Source: Marinifilum breve (GTDB lineage: Bacteria > Bacteroidota > Bacteroidia > Bacteroidales > Marinifilaceae). From it: DNA of 64,000 nucleotides. The translations under genes and the position numbers were made by a program. Every line of letters begins with the position of its first letter. Within the stretch, counting starts at the first letter, position 1. Below are positions 56,743-64,000 of this stretch, one piece after another. A model generated the notes under the pieces. That model was not told the origin of the DNA, did no database searches, and saw nothing but the letters and a program-made list of their open reading frames with translations. Location of the stretch: assembly GCF_003202155.1 (NCBI RefSeq), contig NZ_QFLI01000012.1, positions 1 through 64,000 of the forward strand. The letters are read 5' to 3'.

Positions 56743-57924
56743 ATGAAATACAATTTTGATAAGATTATAGACCGCAAAAATACCAACTCGGTAAAATACG
56801 ATAAACTAGAACATTATTTTGGGAAAGAGGATTTACTTCCTTTTTGGGTGGCAGATACTGATTTTAATGTTCCAGACTGTATCTCGAATGCCATAATCAA
56901 AAGAGCCGAACACGCAATTTACGGATATTCATTCCGAGGTAAAGATTGTATTTTGAGTGTACAAAACTGGCTTAAAAATCGTCACGATTGGGAGGTAAAA
57001 GAAGAATGGATCTCCTCAAGTCCAGGTGTAGTTACAGCTCTATCATTACTATTAATGAGTTTGACCGAAAAAGGAGATAAAATTGCGGTTCAACCTCCAG
57101 TATATCATCCATTCTTTCATGTGATAAATGATACTGAACGCCGTTTGATTCATAATCCATTAATTAGAACCGAAGATTCTTATGAAATGGATTTTGAGCA
57201 TTTGGAACAACTTGCCAAAGATGGTTTAAAAGCCATAATCATTAGCAATCCTCATAATCCTGTGGGAAGAGTATGGACAAAAGATGAACTTCTTAAGTTA
57301 GGAGAAATTGCAAAAAAATATAACTTCCTGATTATATCAGATGAAATCCATCAAGATTTAATTTATAAGAATCACAAACACATATCCCTTGCCTCATTAT
57401 CGGATGATTTGGCGCAAAGAACAATTACATGCATTGCTCCTTCGAAAACTTTTAATGTAGCTGGTTTAGCAAGCTCTGTAATTATTATTCCCAATCAGCA
57501 ATTGAAAAAAACATACGAAAAGCTGCTATGTGCCATGCATTTGGATGCTGGTAATTTATTTGGTCATGTTGCCATGCAAGTAGGATATGAACATGGAGCG
57601 GAATGGTTAGACCAACTATTGGAATATTTACAATGCAATGTTGATTACGTTCGAGAATTTCTTGAAGAAAATATTCCAGAAATTAAATTGGTTAACCCAG
57701 AAGCAACTTATTTGTTATGGTTAGATTGTAGAGACCTGAATATTAGTTCAGAAAAATTAAATCAGATTCTGATTAATGAAGCAGGATTAGCCTTAAATAA
57801 GGGAACTACTTTTGGGAAAGAAGGAAATGGTTACATGAGGTTAAACATAGGTTGTCCAAAGTCTATGTTAACAAAAGGATTAATCATTTTACAACAAACC
57901 GTAAATCAATTAAAAAAACTTTAA
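56743..57924 (+). CDS. PatB/MalY-type C-S lyase
   Basis: 393 residues. It belongs to the MalY/PatB branch of fold-type-I PLP enzymes, which cleave cystathionine and related C-S bonds. Hallmarks are FWVADTDFNVP near the N-terminus, YGYSFRG, NPHNPVGRVWTK, ISDEIHQDLIY and the PLP lysine K235 (APSKTFNVAGLASS). Aminotransferase activity cannot be excluded. It ends near a bidirectional hairpin. Confidence 0.93.
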   Translation: MKYNFDKIIDRKNTNSVKYDKLEHYFGKEDLLPFWVADTDFNVPDCISNAIIKRAEHAIYGYSFRGKDCILSVQNWLKNRHDWEVKEEWISSSPGVVTALSLLLMSLTEKGDKIAVQPPVYHPFFHVINDTERRLIHNPLIRTEDSYEMDFEHLEQLAKDGLKAIIISNPHNPVGRVWTKDELLKLGEIAKKYNFLIISDEIHQDLIYKNHKHISLASLSDDLAQRTITCIAPSKTFNVAGLASSVIIIPNQQLKKTYEKLLCAMHLDAGNLFGHVAMQVGYEHGAEWLDQLLEYLQCNVDYVREFLEENIPEIKLVNPEATYLLWLDCRDLNISSEKLNQILINEAGLALNKGTTFGKEGNGYMRLNIGCPKSMLTKGLIILQQTVNQLKKL

Positions 57925-58055
57925 TTAGCAGGGTTACCTTTCCTGTTTTTAAGGAATAAATATATAGACGATTAAACAGGATCGAAGATCACCCTAATGA
58001 TTATCAATTGAAGTTGATTTTCTGCAAAAAACAACTACAGTCTGTTATACACACG

Positions 58056-58088
58056 AAAAACCCCGGACTAACTACTCCCGGGGTTTTT
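58056..58088. terminator. Bidirectional terminator
   Basis: AAAAACCCCGG/CCGGGGTTTTT stem (58056-58066 with 58078-58088). A and T runs on both sides allow termination from either strand. Confidence 0.88.
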
Positions 58089-58092
58089 ATAT

Positions 58093-58121
58093 AAAAAATC
58101 ACCGGAGTTTCCCCCGGTGAT
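58093..58121 (-). terminator. Terminator of the TonB receptor gene
   Basis: ATCACCGG/CCGGTGAT stem (58098-58105 with 58114-58121) with T-run on the minus strand. Confidence 0.88.
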
Positions 58122-58185
58122 CCATCAGCATTAAATAGATAATTACTAACCTATCCTTCTCCAAGTTACTGATGTGAGATTTTTT

Positions 58186-60885
58186 CTAGAATTTGAAAGT
58201 AAGACTTGCATTCCAAGTTCTTCCAAAACCAAATTCTACTGTATTATCAACGCGCACTCCTTTGTAAGTTTCTACACTAGGATCATCACTTGTTTGTCTC
58301 GCAGAATAACCTCTTGAGATATATTCTGTATCGAAAAGATTGTTCACATTAAAACGGAAGCGAAGCGATTGTCCATTTTCAAAATACCATTTGTAAGAAA
58401 CTCCGGCATCGAATAAACTGTAGTTAGGATATTCCAGGTTCTCTGCTCCTTCTGAGTCATAATCCTCTGGATCTACATATGCGAACATCTTATCATAGAA
58501 ATACCAATCAGCATCAACAGAAAATCCTTGAGTAATTTTATAGTCAGCACCCAAACGAGAACTAAATTGTGGAGCTCCACCTACTTCAACATCTTTCAAA
58601 TAAAGCATGGTTTCATCTTGGTTTCCATCACCATCATCATCAAGAGGATTTCCTAACTCATCGTAAGTTAATCCTACACTGTTATTTTGATATTTCCAGT
58701 CTCCGTATGATAATAAACCAAACACTTTTAAGTTGGTAGTTGGGCGAGCAACAAATTCAAATTCTACTCCTTTGTGCAATTGATCTAACAATGCTCTGGC
58801 AGTATTTCTGTTCGAATCGGTAAATCTGTTAAAACGATCTTTCCACTGAGTTCTATAAGCATTCACTTTTGCTGTGAAATATTGAGTTTTGAAACCATAT
58901 CCAACCTCTAAACCAAAGATACCTTCGTTGTCAAGATCATTGTATACATTGGCAAATTCTGTATAGCTGTTTGGATAAGCATCAGAGAAGAATGGCTGTC
59001 TTGAATAATAACCTGTATTGAAATACACATTGTGTTTTTCATCGATGTTCCAGTTCATACCACCTTTGATGTTGTAACCCCACTTATTTTCCCAGCTAGA
59101 TTCTCTTTCACTTGAAGGAATTTCCATATACTCGTATCTCTTGTACTTCTGATTAGAAGCCGATGCTTGCACAAATGCAGAAATAATAGTATTTGTATAC
59201 TCTAACTGACCAAAGAAACCAGTCCATTTGATCTTCGAATCAAAGTTACGGTCAATCTTAGTAGCTTTTTTGAAGTTATTGATATCCCAAGGTTTTGGAT
59301 CAACAGTGAATGTTACAAAATTCCCCGCTGAATTTACGTCTGTATTGTCGTAGTATGCATCAGCTCCTAAAAGATCGGTTAATACGCGGTAGTGCAAACC
59401 ACGGTATGTTCTTAAATCAATTCCAAAATCAGCTGTCCAATTTTCGTTGAATTTGTGGTTAATATTAGATACCAATCCATACCAGCTGTGCGAATTCATA
59501 GAAGCACGGCGAATAGTACCACCACCTCTTTCAGTTACAACACGCTTACCATCCCAGTAAGAGTTTTTACTGTCTAAAGAACTTCCATCCCAAGGTCCAA
59601 CAGTATCAAAATCTTCAACTGTTTGCCCAGAGTTAGCTCTGATCAAATCATCAACTCTAATCAAACCATTCTCATCATCTGGTAATCTATAATGAGCAGT
59701 ACCTAATGTACCTGTTCCACCACCAAGTCCCCATGATGCATAAGCAACTGTTGATAAAGATGTTTTTTCATTGATATTCCAGTCCCAGTTAAAGTTAGTT
59801 ACTGGCTTATGATAGAAGTTTCTTGAGAAATTGAATACTTTACCGTCTCTGTAACCCCAGTTAGAATTATATTTCATTCCATACTTCTGGTAAGTAGAAA
59901 TTCTCTCTCTCCAATCTTGATGGTGCCATTGTGGCGCTCCTGTAATCATGAAGTTGAACTGGTGTTGTTCAGAAGGTTTGTAACCAACAGAGAAGAAGTA
60001 AGTTTGACCTTTACCTTCTGTTGCATCCATGTAACCATCACCTTGCCAGTGCGAAAGAAGAACTGTGGCTCCCCAACCTTTTTCATTTAAACCAGTTGAG
60101 TAAGCAGCTGTATATTTTTGATATCCATCGTTACCAAATGAAGATTTAACAAACCCTCCAGCTTCTCTTTCGGTTGCTTTAGTAACAATATTCACAGTAC
60201 CTCCAACAGAAGAAATAGCCAATTTTGAAGATCCTAACCCTCTTTGAACCTGAACCGCTGAAGCGATATCTTGCAAACCTGACCAGTTTGACCAGTATAT
60301 ACCTCCCCACTCCATATCGTTTACAGGTTGACCGTTGATTAGAACTGCTGTATTTTTCTGTTCGAAACCACGAACAGTCATTTCAGCATCGCCATAACCA
60401 CCACCTTTAACAACGAAAACAGAAGGGACAGTTTTCATCACCTCTGGGAATTCTTGATTACCTACTTTTTCAACAATTTCATCTGTTTTAATAGTGGTAA
60501 CTGCAACAGGCGTTTGTCTATCCTTTGCAATATCGGTTACCCCATAACCAACAACAACAACATCTGCCAAAGTTTCTGAATCTTGTGTCAAAAGAATTTC
60601 TCCCAAATTGGTAGATTGATTGACATTATATGCCATAGTCATAGGCTCATAACCGATAAATGAAATTACCAATTGACCTGTAGCCTGTTCCACATTTAAG
60701 GTAAACTTACCGTCGATATCAGTAGTTGTTCCTTGCGTAGTTCCTTTCACTACAACATTAGTTCCTGGTAATGCTGATTTTGTGTCAGCATCAAGTACCA
60801 CACCTGTGATTGTTGTTTGTGCAAACGTAAAGCTTGAAAGAGCAAGCATAACGATTACAAAAAGCAATCTTTGTAAAATTTTCAT
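58186..60885 (-). CDS. TonB-dependent outer membrane receptor
   Basis: 899 residues from the ATG at 60885, which gives the signal peptide MKILQRLLFVIVMLALSSF; the frame runs further up to a TTG at 60915. A carboxypeptidase-regulatory-like domain (~25-105, TITGVVLDADTKSALPGTNV) is followed by a TonB box region (VVVVGYG), a plug domain (~120-245, VPSVFVVKGGGYGDAEMTVRG) and a 22-strand barrel ending TWNASLTFKF. No SusD-like partner is adjacent, so the imported ligand is unknown. Confidence 0.94.
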   Translation of the reverse strand: MKILQRLLFVIVMLALSSFTFAQTTITGVVLDADTKSALPGTNVVVKGTTQGTTTDIDGKFTLNVEQATGQLVISFIGYEPMTMAYNVNQSTNLGEILLTQDSETLADVVVVGYGVTDIAKDRQTPVAVTTIKTDEIVEKVGNQEFPEVMKTVPSVFVVKGGGYGDAEMTVRGFEQKNTAVLINGQPVNDMEWGGIYWSNWSGLQDIASAVQVQRGLGSSKLAISSVGGTVNIVTKATEREAGGFVKSSFGNDGYQKYTAAYSTGLNEKGWGATVLLSHWQGDGYMDATEGKGQTYFFSVGYKPSEQHQFNFMITGAPQWHHQDWRERISTYQKYGMKYNSNWGYRDGKVFNFSRNFYHKPVTNFNWDWNINEKTSLSTVAYASWGLGGGTGTLGTAHYRLPDDENGLIRVDDLIRANSGQTVEDFDTVGPWDGSSLDSKNSYWDGKRVVTERGGGTIRRASMNSHSWYGLVSNINHKFNENWTADFGIDLRTYRGLHYRVLTDLLGADAYYDNTDVNSAGNFVTFTVDPKPWDINNFKKATKIDRNFDSKIKWTGFFGQLEYTNTIISAFVQASASNQKYKRYEYMEIPSSERESSWENKWGYNIKGGMNWNIDEKHNVYFNTGYYSRQPFFSDAYPNSYTEFANVYNDLDNEGIFGLEVGYGFKTQYFTAKVNAYRTQWKDRFNRFTDSNRNTARALLDQLHKGVEFEFVARPTTNLKVFGLLSYGDWKYQNNSVGLTYDELGNPLDDDGDGNQDETMLYLKDVEVGGAPQFSSRLGADYKITQGFSVDADWYFYDKMFAYVDPEDYDSEGAENLEYPNYSLFDAGVSYKWYFENGQSLRFRFNVNNLFDTEYISRGYSARQTSDDPSVETYKGVRVDNTVEFGFGRTWNASLTFKF

Positions 60886-61252
60886 TGAATTAAATTTTAG
60901 AGTAAAAAATTTCAAGTAATAAAACGATTAGTTTATAAAAGATAGAAGTTAAGCCACTTACAATTAAAAATCAATATTAATTATCAACAGTTAAATTCTA
61001 CACTGCAAGCTTAGCAAAGCTTCATAAAACAAGCTTTACCAGAATATTAAGCCTATATTACCATCTGGTTAAAAACGATACCAAATCGTTAATTAGACGT
61101 CAATTTTCCATCAATCAAGAAAAAAGATTTAATTCAAGAAGTGTACAATTAGGGAAATCATAACATTAAAATGTATAATGATTTCCTCATTAAAGTAATA
61201 TTTGTTCCCCTAAGAAATTAGCGTATTTTTGGAGCTCCTAAAACTTAAAAAC
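60886..61252. other. Intergenic region upstream of the TonB receptor
   Basis: 367 bases with the promoters of both divergent neighbours. TATCTTTT (minus strand) is a one-mismatch -7 candidate for the receptor. No ORF or RNA recognised; a minor dyad AACGAT..ATCGTT is seen near 61073. Confidence 0.4.
61224..61231 (+). promoter_or_regulatory. -7 box for the second DMT transporter
   Basis: TATTTTTG, a full TAnnTTTG match, 21 bases before the ATG at 61253. It overlaps the TTG of the longer frame, which supports the ATG start. Confidence 0.6.
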
Positions 61253-62125
61253 ATGCACTGGAAAAAACCTTGGTTTCAACTTACTATCCTTATTCTATTG
61301 GCTTTCGTTTGGGGAAGTTCATTTATACTAATGAAAATAGGCTTGAAAAGTTTTAGCAGCGAACAAGCTGCTGGAATTAGAATGCTTTTGGCTTCACTTG
61401 TGCTACTTCCATATTCAATTAAAAATCTAAAGTTTCTTCAAAGAAAAGATTTACCAAGTTTACTTGTGGCAGGATTCATTGGTAGTTTCATTCCTGCATT
61501 TTTATTTACCAAAGCACAAACTCAAATTGATAGTGCTTTGGCTGGAATGCTAAATTCACTAACCCCACTTTTTACACTTTTAGTGGGAATTCTATTTTTT
61601 AAAACCAAATTTAAATGGTTGCAAACTATTGGTTTGATAGTAGGTTTAATAGGTGCTTTGGGTTTGATTACATCAGGAAAAGAGTTGAACTTTGGAAGTA
61701 TAAATAGTTACGCCTTACTTATTGTATTGGCTACAACATTTTATGGTATCAACATTAATACGATCAAAGCCAAACTTTCACATTTATCGGGAGTTCAAAT
61801 TACATCTCTTTCGTTTTTCTTTACGGGGCCAGCAGCTTTAATATATCTTTTAACAACCGATTTTCAACCTGTTTTTACTGTTCCTAATTGGCCAATTCAT
61901 TTTCTTGCCTTAGCGGCATTGGGAATAATTGGTACAGCACTGGCCATGTTATTAATGAATAGCTTAATCAGACATATTTCTGCTGTTTATGCCTCTTCGG
62001 TTACATACGTCATTCCCATATTTGCAATCTTCTGGGGAGTAGTAGATGGAGAGAACATTACACTTCTGCATCTTGCATGTATGTCTGGAATTTTATTGGG
62101 TGTTTACCTGATCAACAAAAAGTAA
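61253..62125 (+). CDS. EamA/DMT family transporter
   Basis: 290 residues from the ATG at 61253, with ten membrane helices in two EamA repeats. Signatures are AFVWGSSFILMKIGLKSFSSEQAAGIRMLLASLVLLPY, then AGMLNSLTPLFTLLVG at the end of repeat 1 and HISAVYASSVTYVIPIFAIFWG in repeat 2. Substrate unknown. It ends next to the convergent anti-sigma gene with no spacer. Confidence 0.92.
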   Translation: MHWKKPWFQLTILILLAFVWGSSFILMKIGLKSFSSEQAAGIRMLLASLVLLPYSIKNLKFLQRKDLPSLLVAGFIGSFIPAFLFTKAQTQIDSALAGMLNSLTPLFTLLVGILFFKTKFKWLQTIGLIVGLIGALGLITSGKELNFGSINSYALLIVLATTFYGININTIKAKLSHLSGVQITSLSFFFTGPAALIYLLTTDFQPVFTVPNWPIHFLALAALGIIGTALAMLLMNSLIRHISAVYASSVTYVIPIFAIFWGVVDGENITLLHLACMSGILLGVYLINKK

Positions 62126-63478
62126 TTAATCAAAATTTATACGAAGCGTAAATCGAACTTTTGAGTCAATCAGAGAATTATTGGCTTCTGCTGGAATCCA
62201 TTTTTCTCCAGTAGCAATGAGCTCTTTTATTTTCTCGGATAACTCAAAATTCTTATCTCCTTTAATCTTGATATCGCCTACAGTTCCCGAACTATGAACC
62301 ATAAAGGACACTTTAAGCTTATATCTTCCAGTTAAATCATCTCTAAATTCTGATTGCAAAGCAGTGATTAAGTTTTTCTTGTAATCTGATAAATTTCTTG
62401 ATTGAGTTGGTTGTGCTTTGTTCCAAGATGTAACAGGTTTATCCATTTCAACTTCTGCAACCGATCCTGTTGCAAAAGCCTCTTTCTTTTCGGATCCATA
62501 TCCTGTAACAACAACTTCATTCATCTCTACAGCATCCTGTTCCAAAACAACAAGCAATGAATCAGCAATGTCTACTTGTTTGGTTTCAAAGCCAACAAAA
62601 GAAGCTGTCAGTTTATAGTTGGAATTGGTATCCGAAAGGCTCATCGCAAACTTCCCATCCAAATCTGTAAATGTTCCTTTATTGGTTCCTTTCACTACAA
62701 TCATTACTCCAGGCATCGGAGTTTTTTCTTTATCCACAACGATACCAGAAATTTTTCTTGCATTTTCATCATTACCAATTGTTGCAAATCCTCTGATTCC
62801 AACTCCTGTATCCCTTTTGCTAGCAGCTACACCTGCTACTTTACCAGATAATGATTTTTCAATTTTATTACTAACAATTTTCGAAGTTGGATCCTCTTTC
62901 ACTTTTATAGCTTTCAGAATTGGCTCACTCTTTTCGATCTCCTCATCTTTTATTTCCTCGGCAAATTGCAACTCTTTATCCTCCTCAACAGTTTGAACTT
63001 CAAAATCAGTAAGATCATCTTCTTTCTTTTCTACAGCCTCAACCTCATCTAATTCTTCTACTTGATGATCTTTCTTATCTTTTATGCTATCCTCTTTTAT
63101 GATTGGGATGCTCTCAAACTTCTGTTTAGGTGTAGCTTGCTCAATATCCTGACTAACAAATTCATTTACACTTGGAGTTTGATTAATGTAATACAAAACA
63201 AAACTTAAACCCAGAATAACTACGATACTGGCAGCATAAGGCAACCAAACCACCCTTTTCTTTTGTTTCGATTGCGCTCTTCTTTCCAATCCAAACTTCA
63301 ATTCTTCCAAGTCTTGCTCAATCTCCAATGAACTTAGCTTCGACAAGCCATCATAAGCATCACTTTCAAACTCATCCATCATTACAGATTTTTCAAAAGT
63401 ATGCTTTTCCTTTTCGGTCATTTTATTCCCGAAATAGGCCAAAAATCGTTCATATGTCAATCTCAACTTAGACTTCAT
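62126..63478 (-). CDS. Anti-sigma-type protein with carboxypeptidase-regulatory and TonB-C-like domains
   Basis: 450 residues from the ATG at 63478, overlapping the upstream sigma gene by 11 bases (the frame also reaches a TTG at 63490). A short cytosolic region (~1-75) is followed by a membrane helix (~80-98, LPYAASIVVILGLSFVLYYI), an acidic periplasmic linker (100-200), and a carboxypeptidase-regulatory-like domain (~240-320, KISGIVVDKEKTPMPGVMIVVKG). A TonB-box-like VVVTGYG and a TonB C-terminal-like end (~365-450, YKLKVSFMVHSSGTVGDIKI) close the protein. It probably controls the adjacent sigma factor in response to an outer-membrane event. Confidence 0.85.
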   Translation of the reverse strand: MKSKLRLTYERFLAYFGNKMTEKEKHTFEKSVMMDEFESDAYDGLSKLSSLEIEQDLEELKFGLERRAQSKQKKRVVWLPYAASIVVILGLSFVLYYINQTPSVNEFVSQDIEQATPKQKFESIPIIKEDSIKDKKDHQVEELDEVEAVEKKEDDLTDFEVQTVEEDKELQFAEEIKDEEIEKSEPILKAIKVKEDPTSKIVSNKIEKSLSGKVAGVAASKRDTGVGIRGFATIGNDENARKISGIVVDKEKTPMPGVMIVVKGTNKGTFTDLDGKFAMSLSDTNSNYKLTASFVGFETKQVDIADSLLVVLEQDAVEMNEVVVTGYGSEKKEAFATGSVAEVEMDKPVTSWNKAQPTQSRNLSDYKKNLITALQSEFRDDLTGRYKLKVSFMVHSSGTVGDIKIKGDKNFELSEKIKELIATGEKWIPAEANNSLIDSKVRFTLRINFD

Positions 63479-64000
63479 TTTGTTTGGCAAATTCTTCCAT
63501 GCAAATTTTCAAATTCCTTTTCCCGTTTTGTATATAGCTTTTCACCTTTTTAACCGGATACTCCAATTGTTCCGATATTTCTTGATAACTCTGTTCTTCA
63601 TAGTAAAACAACAAAATACATTTTTGCTGCTCTTCTTTTAACCTCTCAATACATCTTTTCAGATTTTGTTCCAGGTTTAAATCCGGCATCTCATCAATAG
63701 GATGCAAATAAGAAGAAGATTCCACAAATTGCGATTGTAAAAATTTGTCTGCCTGATTTTTCCGAGACTTTTGCTTTCTCAGTTGCATCAAGCAATAGTT
63801 CTTACAAACCACATACAACCACGGTTTAAAGTTCTGTATCTCAAATTTAGGGATTTCTGATATTAAGTGCTCAAAAATGGCATTTACTGCATCCTTTGCT
63901 CTTTCTCTGTCATGCAGATATTTTAAACACACACCATAAACCAAATGCATGTATCGGGAATAAAGTGCACCCAATTCCTCTAAATCGCCAGAATCAATAT
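63468..64000 (-). CDS. ECF-type RNA polymerase sigma factor (5' end outside window)
   Basis: The frame runs open off the right edge, so the protein is N-terminally truncated here. Region 2 is visible (LYSRYMHLVYGVCLKYLHDRERAKDAVNAIFEHL, KPWLYVVCKNYCL). Region 4 is an HTH near the C-terminus (FYYEEQSYQEISEQLEYPVKKVKSYIQNGKRNLK). It is followed with an 11-base overlap by the membrane-spanning anti-sigma gene. This is the usual Bacteroidota sigma/anti-sigma pairing, but here the anti-sigma carries receptor-like domains. Confidence 0.93.
   Translation of the reverse strand, partial: IDSGDLEELGALYSRYMHLVYGVCLKYLHDRERAKDAVNAIFEHLISEIPKFEIQNFKPWLYVVCKNYCLMQLRKQKSRKNQADKFLQSQFVESSSYLHPIDEMPDLNLEQNLKRCIERLKEEQQKCILLFYYEEQSYQEISEQLEYPVKKVKSYIQNGKRNLKICMEEFAKQNEV

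Overview
The window looks like chromosome of an AT-rich member of the Bacteroidota. The evidence is TAnnTTTG-type -7 promoter boxes upstream of many genes, few Shine-Dalgarno sequences, a TonB receptor with an N-terminal carboxypeptidase-regulatory domain, a PD40/SPOR lipoprotein-like protein, ECF sigma/anti-sigma pairs, S9 and M28 exopeptidases and a giant Ig-repeat surface protein. A marine Marinilabiliales/Marinifilaceae-like organism is my guess from overall gene style and is not proven by the sequence. Most of the window is ordinary housekeeping and envelope genes. Both ends cut through genes.

Layout. 1-9139 (-): most of a giant secreted Ig/PKD-like repeat protein with its 3' end off the window. 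9.4-11.4 kb: Xaa-Pro aminopeptidase and an Lrp regulator. 11.7-15.4 kb: a cobamide-salvage cluster (CobQ, a P-loop ATPase and convergent CbiZ with a dihydrouridine synthase). 15.4-18.7 kb: a TetR-like regulator, a possible small RNA, a TlpA-like thioredoxin, a DUF4251 protein and small membrane proteins. 19-24.6 kb: M28 peptidase, hybrid PAS histidine kinase, L-serine dehydratase. 24.7-25.2 kb: three tandem tRNA-Pro genes and one tRNA-Ser. 25.3-29.3 kb: an apparent operon of a TPR/PD40/SPOR protein, ClpS, NfeD and flotillin FloA. 29.6-33 kb: Bcp and recA, followed by an ECF sigma/membrane-protein cassette that ends in a second copy of the recA 3' end, then a 251-bp element with perfect inverted ends. 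33-42.4 kb: S9 peptidase, DMT transporter, a YARHG protein between short direct repeats, a large ABCG-type transporter and a lipoprotein. 42.6-50 kb: LytTR/LytS pair, isochorismatase-like hydrolase, MiaA, two Yip1 proteins, SmpB, a DnaA-box-like cluster and a TGS/uridine-kinase-type nucleoside kinase. 50.2-57.9 kb: UvrA with a lytic transglycosylase, a small lipoprotein, a 21-bp repeat array and two divergent PLP enzymes. 58-64 kb: TonB receptor, a second DMT transporter, and an anti-sigma/TonB-C-like protein with its ECF sigma factor, which is cut by the window end.

The most unusual region is the recA locus. The last 69 codons of recA plus the start of its 3' flank (243 bp) occur twice. The two copies differ at 12 positions, and all 11 differences in the coding part are synonymous. 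Between them sits a two-gene sigma/membrane-protein cassette whose second gene is fused in frame to the displaced RecA tail. I read this as a cassette acquired at the 3' end of recA together with a donor recA end, so that recA stays intact. Other features that the genes do not explain are two degenerate arrays with a 21-nt period, a MITE-like element, a cluster of DnaA-box-like 9-mers beside smpB, and a -24/-12-like dyad upstream of the DUF4251 gene.
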